Shown here in pieces: positions 35,817 to 45,351 of a DNA stretch of 64,000 nt; position 1 is the first letter of the stretch; each line of letters begins with the position of its first letter. The stretch is from FEN-1297 sp046706945 (GTDB taxonomy: Bacteria > Bacteroidota > Ignavibacteria > Ignavibacteriales > Ignavibacteriaceae). Under the pieces are notes generated by a model. The model was not told the DNA's origin. It ran no database searches and saw only the letters and a program-made list of their open reading frames with translations. Made by a program: the position numbers and the translations under genes. The stretch lies in contig JBJKOY010000083.1 in assembly GCA_046706945.1 (NCBI GenBank), positions 1 through 64,000 of the forward strand, in the 5' to 3' direction.

Positions 35817-37589
35817 TTAGCTGAGTTTCCTGCCGACAATTTTCCAATAATCTTTGCGTAATTTTAATGAATCCGAAGAGTTTGTCTTAATTTCCAGAAC
35901 AGAAAACCGATTTTTCGAAAACGCGGTTTTCAAAGTCTTTTTAAAATCAGACCACCCGGTTATTTTGAAATAATTTCCGCCGTAAGCTTTTATGAAATGT
36001 TTAAAGTCCAAATTATGAGGTACGACAAAATATTTTTTGAAAATTTCGCCGTAGCCCGAAACAGGTAGGATTTCGAATATGCCGCCTCCGTTGTTATTTA
36101 AAAGCACGATAACCAAAGGGATATTGTAATTTTTTGCCGCAAGTAAACCGTTCAGGTCGTAATAGAAAGCTAAATCCCCCGTAATTAATAAAGTCGGTTC
36201 CCCGGAAGCTTCCGCGATTCCCAATGCCGTCGATGTTATTCCGTCTATTCCGCTTGCGCCCCTGTTGTTGTACAGGACTATTTTTTTCCTGCTGTGAGAG
36301 GCAAAATAATCAAAATCCCTGACGGGCATACTGTTGGAAAGCATGATCCTGCAGCCTTCCGGGATACTTTGCAAAATTTCGTTTATAACACGGCATTCGT
36401 TCGGGAATTTTGAACCGTCGATTACTTCTTTTTTAACTTTGTCGGCGATTTTTTCGGCTTGTTTAAAAGTATTAAGCCAGGTATTTCTTCTTCTTGCAAA
36501 ACCGGCAGAAGAAATCTTTTCGTTCATTATCCCGCAGAAGTGATACGGCAGGCATGCGATAGCGGCCGTAGCTTTATCTGAGGGATCAAACCAATCGCCG
36601 TATTCGTTTATCATAAACCGGGGAGGGTTAATTTTTTCGAGAAAAGTATCAAATGCTTTGGAAGTAATTGTTCTTCCGAATTGTAAAATTATTTCGGGAA
36701 CGTTTTGTACGGTGAAATTAGCGGACCTGAGGAATGCATCGAAATTGGTAATTATGTTTCCCTCTTTATGGCTGCCGAAACGGATCTGCGAAGTTCCGTC
36801 GGCAAGGATGGGATATTTAAGAATCTCCGACAGCTTTTTGCAATTAATTAAAAATTTACGGTCGTAGTTATCGGGTCCTATAATAATGAGTCCCTTTTCC
36901 TTCCTTATTAAATAGTCGTAAATTCTAGCAAGCCATTTCGTTTCGGAGGATGCCGCCGGCGGGCAGAATCTTCTAGTAAGTGATTTTTCGTTCGCTTTTG
37001 AGTTTACGTTTAAAATACCGTTGCTGACTTCGTCGGTGTAAGATCTGGGTTCAAACGGTTTCCTGAAAGGGAAATTTATGTGAACAGGCCCGCGGGATTG
37101 GTTTGTAGCCGTTATAACCGCGCTGCGTGTAATTTCTTTAAGTTCATTTAATCTATCGACGGTCGCGCATGGAAGTCCAGCGTCTTTAAAAAACCTTATA
37201 TGGTTTTTATACAACTTTTTTTGATTTATGGTTTGATTAGCGCCGCGATTTAACAATTCGGGGGGGCGGTCCGCAGTACAAATAATCAACGGGACTCTTT
37301 GCTGATACGCTTCAACAATGGCGGGGTACAGTTCGGTTGTCGCCGTTCCCGATGTGCAGACAACCGCGACCGGAGTTCCGGAGGCTTTAGCCAGTCCCAG
37401 CGCAAAAAATCCGCTGCTGCGTTCGTCGATATTAATATAAGTTATAATTTTTTTATTGCTCGCGAATGCAAATGTCAACGGAGTATTTCTGGATCCCGGC
37501 GAAAGGGCGGCATATTTAACTCCCAGAGATGAAAGTTCGTTTACAAACGTTTCGGCCCAAAGTATGTTTCTATTAATTTTTATTTTCAT
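35817..37589 (-). CDS. menD: SEPHCHC synthase
   Basis: The 590-residue thiamine diphosphate enzyme adds the succinyl semialdehyde unit from 2-oxoglutarate to isochorismate. The N-terminus has ALSPGSRNTPLTFAFA and DERSSGFFALGLAKASG with the conserved Glu of the ThDP site. The C-terminal part has ITGDLAFYYDLNGLLA and VLLNNNGGGIFE for cofactor binding. Its start overlaps the menF end by 17 bases, which indicates coupled translation. Confidence 0.95.
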   Translation of the reverse strand: MKIKINRNILWAETFVNELSSLGVKYAALSPGSRNTPLTFAFASNKKIITYINIDERSSGFFALGLAKASGTPVAVVCTSGTATTELYPAIVEAYQQRVPLIICTADRPPELLNRGANQTINQKKLYKNHIRFFKDAGLPCATVDRLNELKEITRSAVITATNQSRGPVHINFPFRKPFEPRSYTDEVSNGILNVNSKANEKSLTRRFCPPAASSETKWLARIYDYLIRKEKGLIIIGPDNYDRKFLINCKKLSEILKYPILADGTSQIRFGSHKEGNIITNFDAFLRSANFTVQNVPEIILQFGRTITSKAFDTFLEKINPPRFMINEYGDWFDPSDKATAAIACLPYHFCGIMNEKISSAGFARRRNTWLNTFKQAEKIADKVKKEVIDGSKFPNECRVINEILQSIPEGCRIMLSNSMPVRDFDYFASHSRKKIVLYNNRGASGIDGITSTALGIAEASGEPTLLITGDLAFYYDLNGLLAAKNYNIPLVIVLLNNNGGGIFEILPVSGYGEIFKKYFVVPHNLDFKHFIKAYGGNYFKITGWSDFKKTLKTAFSKNRFSVLEIKTNSSDSLKLRKDYWKIVGRKLS

Positions 37590-38997
37590 ATGTAAATAAG
37601 GACAATATAGTTTTTAGTTTAAGCTCCGTTTCTTTGTATTCCGAATCGGGATCCGAGTCTAGTACAATTCCTCCGCCGGCGTAAGCGGTAAGTTTGTTTC
37701 CCGTTGTCAGCGCGGATCTTAATGCAACGGCAAATTCAGCTTCGTTGTCCAGATTAAACCAGCCAATAATTCCGGAATAAAGGCCTCTTTTATAACCTTC
37801 CGACTTCTTAATCAGGTGCAGAGCGGTATCTCGGGGCAAACCGCAAACCGCCGGGGTGGGGAAGAGTTCTTTGAGAAGGCCGAACATCGAACTTGTCGAA
37901 TCTATTTCGGCAGTAATTTTTGACCATATATGCTGAATGTTTGCGAGTTTTTTAATCGCGCAGTGTTTTTCCAATTTTAAATTGACTGTGATTCCGGAAA
38001 TGGATTCCTTTATGTAATCGATTACAATATTGTGTTCATTAAGATTCTTTGCATCGTTAAGCAACGTACTTTCAAGCAAAGCGTCTTCGGCCGGGTCATT
38101 TCCCCTGGCTGCGGATCCGGCCAGAGCATCTATCTCTATTCTACCGTTTGAAAATTTTGCCAGCTTTTCGGGAGTCGCACCGAAGAATGATGATTTTCCG
38201 CGGTGAAATATAAATAAATAGCATTCCGGATAATTGGTGCGGAACTGTTTAATAACATAATCAAGATGAAGTTCTTCCGACATGTACATTTCGACTTTCC
38301 TCGAAAGTACTACTTTATCAATCCTTTTTTCCTCTATATTGCGAAGAGCTTCAGTTACCAAATTTTTCCATTTCTTCTTATCTTTTGGAGATTCTCCCAG
38401 GCTCTTGACAATTTTCGGCGCCGGGTTCGCTACAGGGATATTTGTCCCCGTGACCAATTTCTCGAGTTTACTTTTAAATTTATTGATTATCGGTTCTTTG
38501 GAGGATCCGGCGGAATAATTGAAATTCAAAAAAATAAAATTGTTATGAGAATGTTTTAAAAGCATTATCTCGGGGATAAACCAAGTTGAGTCCTCATAAT
38601 CCTGCCAGTCCGGGTCGCCGTGATCGTACGTAAATTTCATCCCTCCCATGAACATGGGTATATGTTTCTTTTCCAGGTTTTCCCAGTTATTAATGAAAGA
38701 ATTTTTAATTTCCTTTACTTTTTTATCCGTCATGGCAAACCTTCTATCCCCGTTTTCGGATACTGATTCCGCCTCATCTAAGCCTATGACAGAGAAGTTT
38801 TTATTAGGCTGTTCGAAATAAAAAGATCTTTCGAACTGCTTAATTGTACGGTTAAGGGAGTTAAAAAATGAAAGATCGTCGTGCCGGGCGTAAACACTGA
38901 TAAATGCGTTGTTCAGATTTTTTTGTCTTAGTTTTTCGTTTATTTCCGAAAGGAAATCGGATAAGACTTTAATAGAAAGAGATATGAGAGATTCCAT
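37573..38997 (-). CDS. menF: isochorismate synthase
   Basis: The 474-residue protein carries a chorismate-binding domain in its C-terminal 270 residues: IDALAGSAARG, NEHNIVIDYIKES, TPAVCGLPRD and the end YAGGGIVLDSDPDSEYKETELK. It isomerises chorismate to isochorismate, the entry to menaquinone. EntC-type or salicylate synthases share these motifs, but it heads an operon of all other men genes. It appears to be the promoter-proximal gene. Confidence 0.93.
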   Translation of the reverse strand: MESLISLSIKVLSDFLSEINEKLRQKNLNNAFISVYARHDDLSFFNSLNRTIKQFERSFYFEQPNKNFSVIGLDEAESVSENGDRRFAMTDKKVKEIKNSFINNWENLEKKHIPMFMGGMKFTYDHGDPDWQDYEDSTWFIPEIMLLKHSHNNFIFLNFNYSAGSSKEPIINKFKSKLEKLVTGTNIPVANPAPKIVKSLGESPKDKKKWKNLVTEALRNIEEKRIDKVVLSRKVEMYMSEELHLDYVIKQFRTNYPECYLFIFHRGKSSFFGATPEKLAKFSNGRIEIDALAGSAARGNDPAEDALLESTLLNDAKNLNEHNIVIDYIKESISGITVNLKLEKHCAIKKLANIQHIWSKITAEIDSTSSMFGLLKELFPTPAVCGLPRDTALHLIKKSEGYKRGLYSGIIGWFNLDNEAEFAVALRSALTTGNKLTAYAGGGIVLDSDPDSEYKETELKLKTILSLFTYENKN

Positions 38998-39113
38998 TTT
39001 TCAGTTAAAAAATTTTTAATGTTAAATATAAATTTTTAAGAAAAGGTTTCCAATCTACAGAAAGACGGTGTGCCGTTCAACCGCAAATTTGTGAGCAATC
39101 AGACAATAATAAA

Positions 39114-40133
39114 TCATTGAAAAATAATGTCCTCCTCTATTGTTTCCAGCATTTTTAAATAACTGCCGTATCTTTCCCGAGAGACGGCTTCTTTTTCTAC
39201 GGCGTCAATTACGGCACAACCGGGTTCGTGAAAATGCGTGCAGGTATTAAACCTGCAATTATTAATAAATGGTAAAAATTCAATGAAATAATGACCCAGG
39301 TCCTCTTTTTTGATCCCGTACGGTTCAATTTCTCTTAAGCCCGGCGAATCCAATACGTACGTACTTTCGTCTACTTTTATCATTACGCTTGTTACTGTAG
39401 TATGCGTTCCTTTTTCGGTAAAAGTGCTGATTTCACCCGTTTTTAATTTAAGATGAGGGAACATTACATTAATCAAAGACGATTTGCCTACTCCGGAATG
39501 ACCCAAAAACAGATTTATTTTATTTCTTAATTGATCAAAAACATCTTGAGTACCGGAATTGTACAGTGCCGAAACAAGATAGACCTTATAGCCGATTTTC
39601 CTATAAAGTTCGCTCCAAAATTCGGCTTCTTCGGTACCCAGATCCGATTTATTTATTACAATAAAAACATTTAGACGGGCACTTTCACCCAGCACGAGAA
39701 GCCTGTCAACAACTTTGTTATTAAATGCGGGTTCGAAAGTACTGGCAACTATAAAAAGGTTGTCCAGATTGGATGCGATAATTTGTTCGAGTCTTTCTCC
39801 GCGGTAACTTGCACCCCTTATTTTAGGCGCTTTCCGCGACAGATAATTTCTTCTTTCGAATATTTTATATATTACACCTGTACCGTCGTCGTTTAAATCA
39901 AACTCAACTAAGTCTCCTACGGCGGCGATATCCCTTTGATAAAGCTTATCTTTTTTTAACCTAAAATCTTTTTTGAATTTTCCCTTAAGCGAACATCTGA
40001 TTGTTTCATCGGATACGCTGCTGAAAACATAATAGTCTTTACTTTCAATTCTGCAAACTGCGCCTTTGATGCTGATCTCCCAAATGTTTGTAATTCGTGT
40101 TATAAAAATATGATGCGGCAACTTTCTTGTCAA
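39114..40133 (-). CDS. rsgA: ribosome small-subunit GTPase RsgA
   Basis: The protein of up to 339 residues has the circularly permuted GTPase order: NKSDL (G4) first, then GHSGVGKSSLIN (G1), GTHTT (G2) and DSPGLRE (G3). The N-terminal OB fold reads CSLKGKF and VAAVGDLVEF-like, and the C-terminal zinc site is CRFNTCTHFHEPGC. It matures the 30S subunit. The only upstream start in frame is TTG at 40133, and no ATG exists before the OB fold, so the exact start is uncertain. It follows the TonB-like gene by about 50 bases. Confidence 0.94.
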   Translation of the reverse strand: MTRKLPHHIFITRITNIWEISIKGAVCRIESKDYYVFSSVSDETIRCSLKGKFKKDFRLKKDKLYQRDIAAVGDLVEFDLNDDGTGVIYKIFERRNYLSRKAPKIRGASYRGERLEQIIASNLDNLFIVASTFEPAFNNKVVDRLLVLGESARLNVFIVINKSDLGTEEAEFWSELYRKIGYKVYLVSALYNSGTQDVFDQLRNKINLFLGHSGVGKSSLINVMFPHLKLKTGEISTFTEKGTHTTVTSVMIKVDESTYVLDSPGLREIEPYGIKKEDLGHYFIEFLPFINNCRFNTCTHFHEPGCAVIDAVEKEAVSRERYGSYLKMLETIEEDIIFQ

Positions 40134-40183
40134 ATCCGAATTGGCGTCTTGTTGGGAACGTATGCAGAATTGCTTTGAAAGCG

Positions 40184-40795
40184 CTATTTGAAATGATATT
40201 CTTTTTTAATCCAGTATTCTGCTTCGCGACCGTTGATTTTGTTAACCTGCCACCTTGACTCTTTAACGGCATTAAGAACATTCCGCAGACATTCCTCGCT
40301 ATCGGTAGTGTTTGCGAGAAGTATATACTTCTCCACCTTTCCATCCTTCCCGATCTTTAAAGAAAGTATTATATCTCCTGTGATTTTTTCAAAGGTTTTT
40401 TCCGGCAAAACTTCTTTAATTTGCCGAGGCTGAAATGCCGGAGAATCACCGCTGCCCCGGTTGTTTTTTGTCGGGTTTAAATTTTCCGAATTTTTATGCA
40501 AATTATTTTGGGTGCCGATTAAAACGTCATGCAGCATTTCGATTCGTGAGGAAATCTCCGAAAATTTGATATCCGGTATTTCGGGCATACTGAATTTTTT
40601 TCCGCTAGATACATTCGGCTGTATTGTGGGCGGAATATCATCCGTTGAGAATAATTCAGGGGGAACGTAAATCTTTTCTTTTTTACCATTTATTCCGGGA
40701 AAGAAAATAAACAAAATAATAATAACCGACAGGCTGCAAATAATTGCGGTTTTTAGATTCCTCGAATAATGTTTATCATGTAATCGCGGTATCAT
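40184..40795 (-). CDS. TonB-like energy transducer
   Basis: The protein of 203 residues has one N-terminal membrane helix (AIICSLSVIIILFIFFPGI), a polar and proline-containing middle region and a C-terminal domain with GDIILSLKIGKDGKVEKYILLANT and ALKESRW-like VKESRWQVNKINGREAEYW, the TonB C-terminal fold. TonB links the proton motive force to outer-membrane receptors. I use the ATG at 40795; a GTG five codons upstream is also in frame. No ExbB/ExbD genes are adjacent, so partners must lie elsewhere. Confidence 0.8.
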   Translation of the reverse strand: MIPRLHDKHYSRNLKTAIICSLSVIIILFIFFPGINGKKEKIYVPPELFSTDDIPPTIQPNVSSGKKFSMPEIPDIKFSEISSRIEMLHDVLIGTQNNLHKNSENLNPTKNNRGSGDSPAFQPRQIKEVLPEKTFEKITGDIILSLKIGKDGKVEKYILLANTTDSEECLRNVLNAVKESRWQVNKINGREAEYWIKKEYHFK

Positions 40796-40904
40796 AATAA
40801 AAAATAACACTTGCAGATTTAATTAACAACATCAATTAAATAATACTTTGGAGGATAAAAGCTTGTACAAAAAATGGTCGGCAATCAAAAATCCGGTGGG
40901 TAAA

Positions 40905-40939
40905 AAATCCCTTCCGGATCGTAGACCCGGGAGGGATTT
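40905..40939 (-). terminator. strong terminator after the FadL/lipoprotein operon
   Basis: AAATCCCTTCCGG (40905-40917) pairs over 13 bp with CCGGGAGGGATTT (40927-40939) with one T-G wobble. On the minus strand a run of T follows. It lies 12 bases beyond the stop of the FadL-like gene and could also work in the other direction. Confidence 0.88.
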
Positions 40940-40950
40940 TAAGAGAGGAG

Positions 40951-42387
40951 TTAAAATCTGTAAGTCATGGAAACAATAACTCTGTTGTCAGTAAGCTTTT
41001 CGTTTATTCTTGATTGGTTTGTTCCGTAATTATCATAATACGAATCCCACCAACCATGGGCATAAGCAAGATCTATCCCGAAGTCTCCTTCGGCAAGATA
41101 GCCAATACCTGCGGTGAAATATTTCCTATCAAAACTGGTAGGATCACCCTGGTACGCAGACGGCATCACCATATAGCCTGCTCTCAATCTTAAACCGACA
41201 GCCGGGATCGTATACTCGGCGCCGAGGTTATAATTCAAAACGGATTTTAGATTCTGCTGCATATAATTGTTTTGTTCGTTTACATAATTAACTGTCAATC
41301 CGTCTGCGTTGTCGAATTTAAGCTGGGTATAGTCTATATAAGTTGCCTGAGCGTCAAATATCAATCCCTTCATATTTAAAGAAAAACCGCCTGCGAATTC
41401 ATAAGGGGTAACTATATCGTATTGCACCTGATCGCTGTATGTCGACTGATCCAAATTATACTGATAATTCCGGAACTGACTATATCCGTCTTCCGTAAAA
41501 GTTTCTTTTACGGTATATGTTTTCGGGAATTGAACCGTCAAGCCGATCCTGGCGACATTTTGCACCTGGTAAATCATTCCGAATTTTGCATTCCAGCCGG
41601 AAATATCCCAATTTAATATTTTATTTAAATAAAACTGCTGAAATCCAAGCGTGTTTATATTACCCGGATCCGTTTCGAGGTTGCTGTAAATACCCTTGGT
41701 ATCTGTCTCGTAATAATCATTATTACTCTGGTAAGAACCGGAAATGAAGTTTAGATTTAATCCGACATAAAGATTTTTATAGGCCTCGATAGCTCCGGAA
41801 AAAGTCCAATTATTCAATGCTCCGCTCTCTATTAAACTTCCGCTTTGGTTCAATCGGCCGTTGATAATGGTATTGAAGCTTGTATCCGTTAAATAAAGAT
41901 CATATGGAATGTTTGAAAAAGAATTTAAATCTTGAATTTTGGACGAATTACTGGAATTAAATCCGTTAAATTTCATAGTCGAGTTGAAATCTTTGGTAGT
42001 ATGATAAGCAATACCGAAAACCATACTGCCGCGCGTAGTAGGGAAGGGCAGAGCAAAACTAAGATTGGATAATCTGGTGGATGATTTGGAGTTATCGCTG
42101 TAATTATTGAGAAATTCGCCGTTGTTATCATATCCGTCAATGCTGATTCCGCCCGAAAATTCGATTTTGTTGATTAGAGCCCAGCCTGCGGGGTTAAAAA
42201 ACGCAGCACCTCCGTCATCGCTTAATCCGATATAACTATTGCCCATTCCTAAAGCTCTGGCATTATTACCCAAACCGTCGTAACCCAATCTCAATGCATC
42301 TACACTGTTCTGTGCGTATATATTATTGCATAAGAGCAATCCCGCAATAATAAAAAGCTTTGTGAATTTCCTAGACAAGCTTTCCAT
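40951..42387 (-). CDS. OmpP1/FadL/TodX-family outer-membrane protein
   Basis: The 478-residue protein has a signal peptide (FIIAGLLLCNNIYAQN), then GLGNNARALGMGNSYIGLSDDGGAAFFNPAG, the N-terminal hallmark of OmpP1/FadL-like barrels. Alternating beta strands fill the rest, and the chain ends VIVSMTYRF with the terminal aromatic residue used in outer-membrane assembly. Such barrels import hydrophobic compounds. The start overlaps the stop of a Tyr-rich lipoprotein gene, so these form an operon closed by the terminator at 40905. Confidence 0.85.
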   Translation of the reverse strand: MESLSRKFTKLFIIAGLLLCNNIYAQNSVDALRLGYDGLGNNARALGMGNSYIGLSDDGGAAFFNPAGWALINKIEFSGGISIDGYDNNGEFLNNYSDNSKSSTRLSNLSFALPFPTTRGSMVFGIAYHTTKDFNSTMKFNGFNSSNSSKIQDLNSFSNIPYDLYLTDTSFNTIINGRLNQSGSLIESGALNNWTFSGAIEAYKNLYVGLNLNFISGSYQSNNDYYETDTKGIYSNLETDPGNINTLGFQQFYLNKILNWDISGWNAKFGMIYQVQNVARIGLTVQFPKTYTVKETFTEDGYSQFRNYQYNLDQSTYSDQVQYDIVTPYEFAGGFSLNMKGLIFDAQATYIDYTQLKFDNADGLTVNYVNEQNNYMQQNLKSVLNYNLGAEYTIPAVGLRLRAGYMVMPSAYQGDPTSFDRKYFTAGIGYLAEGDFGIDLAYAHGWWDSYYDNYGTNQSRINEKLTDNRVIVSMTYRF

Positions 42388-42884
42388 TAGTTCCTCCCGT
42401 TGGAATTTCGATCATTATTGGAATTTTTATTTCCGGAATTAGTATTGCTCCCTCTCGAATTTTCATTGCTTGAACCTGAGCTGCTCCTGGTACCGTTGTT
42501 GTCGGTTCTTTTAACATCGGCAGAACCGGTAGAGCCGCCGGATCTATCGACAGTAGCTGTAGTGGAAATCGGAGGAGCCTGTAACCCGGGGGTATATCCG
42601 CCGTTCCTGCCGTTATCGTTTCTAAGGTTTGTCATCGCTCTGCTGGTATCCCTATAATATGCGGATCCTGCTTGATTATATCCGTTGCGGAAAAAAGAAT
42701 CCCACCAATGATTATGATAGTAATAATAATATTCGCCGTAGTACGGATTATCATAATACGAATCATTATTGTTATCATCTGCGGGCATAGGAGTATCGGG
42801 CGACCATATTACCGTATAGCAGCCGCTTAATCCGAATGCCAGTAAAAAGATAATAGGTGTTATATATTTTTTTATATTATTCAT
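42387..42884 (-). CDS. Tyr/Asn/Ser-rich lipoprotein
   Basis: The 165-residue protein has a lipoprotein signal ending in GLSGC with C22. The mature part starts YTVIWSPDTP, then a Tyr-rich patch (DNPYYGEYYYYYHNHWWDS), then AMTNLRNDNGRNGG and a low-complexity Ser/Asn/Gly/Arg tail. It resembles the next gene upstream in lipobox context (GCYT), Tyr patch and LRNDNG motif, so the two are probably paralogues. Function unknown. Confidence 0.8.
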   Translation of the reverse strand: MNNIKKYITPIIFLLAFGLSGCYTVIWSPDTPMPADDNNNDSYYDNPYYGEYYYYYHNHWWDSFFRNGYNQAGSAYYRDTSRAMTNLRNDNGRNGGYTPGLQAPPISTTATVDRSGGSTGSADVKRTDNNGTRSSSGSSNENSRGSNTNSGNKNSNNDRNSNGRN

Positions 42885-42889
42885 TTTTA

Positions 42890-43876
42890 TTACCTGCCTC
42901 TATTTCTGTCCGATCCGCCTCTGCTTCCGCCTTCGGAACGAGACGGAGGGGGACTGTAACTTCTGGGTGCCGAATAGGTTCTAGCTGGCGGAGAATATGA
43001 CCTCGGAGGTTGATAACTTCGCGGTTCACTCCTGGGGTGGTAACTGCTGCTGCCCCTGTTCCCCGGTTGTGAATAAGTAGGACGATTTTCCTGTCTCCTT
43101 GTACCCGATCTGCTTCCGGTGTACCCTTGGTTTCTGCCGTTATTATTTCTCGGAGATCTGTAGGTCCTACCGCTTGATCTGCTTTGGTTTCTATTGTTGT
43201 TTGTATTACTTACGGAAGCGGGTCTTCGTGCATTGTTGTTGGAACCGGTTGTGCTGTACGGTTCCGGTCTTGAACTCGATGTTGAATAAATACCGGAATT
43301 ACCGTCCCTGCCGTTTCTGTTTCTGTCACCTCTTCCACCTCCGTTATCATTTCTTAATCCTATCATTTCTCTCGATCTTGTATATTGATGACCGTTATTG
43401 TAATATCCGTAACCCCCATAATACGAACCGTAATAACCGTAGTATGGGTTGTAGTAAGAAGGATAATAAGGGTACGGTCCCCAATATCCGGGATAATAAC
43501 CTGTCCATAATCCGTAAGGATCCCAATAATAAGGATTATAAAAACCGTCTCCCCAACCGAATCCTAAAGAAAAATTATATCGCCAGAAAGGATAACGTGT
43601 AAAGGAAGGATAGCCGTAATAATAATTATCCCAGGACCAAGGAGGCTGATTGTAATAATCGTTAAAATTACCGTTTTGATAATAACTTGAAGAATCTGAA
43701 TAACCGTACTGATCACCGTAAAGTGAATCGGCAGGAGTTTGTCCGTTCTGATATCCTTGATCGTTGCCGCTACCGTACCCGTTATTCATGGCGAGCTGGG
43801 TGTAACATCCACCGAACAAAAAAGCGGCAATTATCAGGATAATTCCGCTCCATATTTTTAAATTTTTCATTTTCAA
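42890..43876 (-). CDS. Tyr/Gly-rich lipoprotein with Arg/Ser-rich tail
   Basis: The 328-residue protein has a lipobox FGGC (C24) followed by YTQLAMNNGYGSG. Residues about 55-160 are dominated by Tyr, Trp, Gly, Asn and Pro with many YY and YYG steps. MIGLRNDNGGGRGDRNRNG follows, then a disordered tail rich in Arg, Ser, Asn and Pro. Such composition suggests a surface protein with aromatic packing or adhesion rather than an enzyme. It is the first gene of the lipoprotein-FadL operon. Function unknown. Confidence 0.8.
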   Translation of the reverse strand: MKMKNLKIWSGIILIIAAFLFGGCYTQLAMNNGYGSGNDQGYQNGQTPADSLYGDQYGYSDSSSYYQNGNFNDYYNQPPWSWDNYYYGYPSFTRYPFWRYNFSLGFGWGDGFYNPYYWDPYGLWTGYYPGYWGPYPYYPSYYNPYYGYYGSYYGGYGYYNNGHQYTRSREMIGLRNDNGGGRGDRNRNGRDGNSGIYSTSSSRPEPYSTTGSNNNARRPASVSNTNNNRNQSRSSGRTYRSPRNNNGRNQGYTGSRSGTRRQENRPTYSQPGNRGSSSYHPRSEPRSYQPPRSYSPPARTYSAPRSYSPPPSRSEGGSRGGSDRNRGR

Positions 43877-44089
43877 CTCCTCCGCTTATTTTACCCGTAT
43901 AAATATCTGCAAAAACCGAGCCTAAATAAATACTTAAAAAAATCTTATGATATGAAACATAAACTTTTTTCTGTTCCTATACGTGTACAAAATATTAAAC
44001 TTTGTTGTCTATAAATTAATACAAAAACCATCTATTTATTTAGACAAAAATAAAGTTAAAAAGTTTAAGTTTATGACATTGCGTATTTT

Positions 44090-44863
44090 TTAAAAAATAC
44101 TCTTGATATATTCAATTCTTATTGCTCTATCCGCCGATGAAGGACTCCATTTTTTATTATCAAGCAGATCTCTAAGATCAAAACCGAGAGTGAATCCCTC
44201 TCCGACAGCCCATCTTATTCCGATATTTAAATAACCGTTTCCTTTTCCAAAATACCTTGTCGAATTGTCGTTAAACGCAAAATTATATTCACCTATAAGT
44301 GAAACATTAGAACCGATTGTTTTTTCGGCACCGATCATCAGATTGAGGAAGTTGTCTCCGTCTTTATTTTCCAAAGAATAATTTACGGTTCCGTGAAGGC
44401 TTAGATATCCAAGAAATTGAAAATTTTTACTCACCGCTCCAAAAAATCCCGGTGATTTGATCGCATATCTGGATAAAGAATCAAAATATTCGCCTTTACC
44501 TTGAGAATCAAATCCAAATGTAACGGCAGGAAAAGCAACCGTTTCATTTATAACTCTAAATCGAATATTAATTCCCGGGTAATTGTACCAATCGGGCCTA
44601 CCCGCGCCAATAACATTTACGCCTCCGTAAGATATTCCGAAACTTATATTATCAAAAACGCCGACCTCGATCTTCTCAATTAAGGTTCCTCCGGGTAGAA
44701 CATCCGAAGTAATGCCTACATATCCTTTTTGCAAAATTCCGGCCGTAGGCATATCTATTAAAGATCTATATTCAAACTTTGCGTTGGTGCCTGCGGTTCC
44801 TTGAGCATATAAGAATGTAGCCCCTATCACTAAAAAAATGAAGTAAAAGAATAATTTTTTCAT
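44090..44863 (-). CDS. exported beta-barrel protein of unknown function
   Basis: The 257-residue protein has a signal peptide ending near LYAQG. The mature part starts FEYRSLIDMPTAGILQKGYVG, then beta strands alternating with Gly and aromatic residues (VGVFDNISFGISYGGVNVIG), and ends with an aromatic residue (IEYIKSIF). This pattern fits an outer-membrane barrel, distantly like YjbH-type proteins, but I do not recognise the family firmly. It is the last gene of an operon with a small membrane protein and an ATP-grasp enzyme. Confidence 0.72.
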   Translation of the reverse strand: MKKLFFYFIFLVIGATFLYAQGTAGTNAKFEYRSLIDMPTAGILQKGYVGITSDVLPGGTLIEKIEVGVFDNISFGISYGGVNVIGAGRPDWYNYPGINIRFRVINETVAFPAVTFGFDSQGKGEYFDSLSRYAIKSPGFFGAVSKNFQFLGYLSLHGTVNYSLENKDGDNFLNLMIGAEKTIGSNVSLIGEYNFAFNDNSTRYFGKGNGYLNIGIRWAVGEGFTLGFDLRDLLDNKKWSPSSADRAIRIEYIKSIF

Positions 44864-44921
44864 ATTTCCTCATATTTTTCTGGATATTATTTAGAGATAA
44901 ATGAAAAAACCCCGATTAAAT

Positions 44922-45335
44922 TTAAAGATTTTTTATGCTTTTATCTTTAATTATTTCTTTTTTAGGGAAAATATTTATTTCCACTGAAGAAGGAAATAAC
45001 GCATGTTCAGACTTAAAAAGAACAATCACTTTGCCGTGCATATGCTTTGTTTGTATGATTAATTGCCCCTTTTTACAATTCTCGGTAATTATATTAACCA
45101 GTTCATCCCCGGATTTTATCTCGAATTTTGTTCTTGAGTATCTAATTGGCACTTTTTTACCGATCGAATTCAAGGGAATAATACTCAATTTAATCTTTGA
45201 ACTATAATCCGAATATAATTCATTTGGTTCAAGGCGATAAATGATTTCATATATGCTAAAAACGTAGTAATAAATCCCGTAACATACAGTAGAACAAAGA
45301 AGCAGAATAATAATATAAATTTGAATCCAATCCAT
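44922..45335 (-). CDS. small single-helix membrane protein with beta-sandwich-like domain
   Basis: The 137-residue protein starts with one membrane helix (about residues 4-28). About 100 residues follow with a strand pattern: SSKIKLSIIPLNSIGKKVP, FEIKSGDELVNI, GQLIIQTK, GKVIVLFKSEHALFPSSVEI. This resembles an Ig-like or invasin-like beta-sandwich. No family is recognised. It lies 16 bases after the ATP-grasp gene and 58 before the barrel gene. Confidence 0.65.
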   Translation of the reverse strand: MDWIQIYIIILLLCSTVCYGIYYYVFSIYEIIYRLEPNELYSDYSSKIKLSIIPLNSIGKKVPIRYSRTKFEIKSGDELVNIITENCKKGQLIIQTKHMHGKVIVLFKSEHALFPSSVEINIFPKKEIIKDKSIKNL

Positions 45336-45351
45336 TAGTATGTCAAAGGAA

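Noticed and set aside
43970..44000. Possible promoter TAATATTTTG upstream of the lipoprotein operon (minus strand)
   Set aside because: The -7-like element is similar to those of thr and ilv, but no TTTG lies at the required distance.
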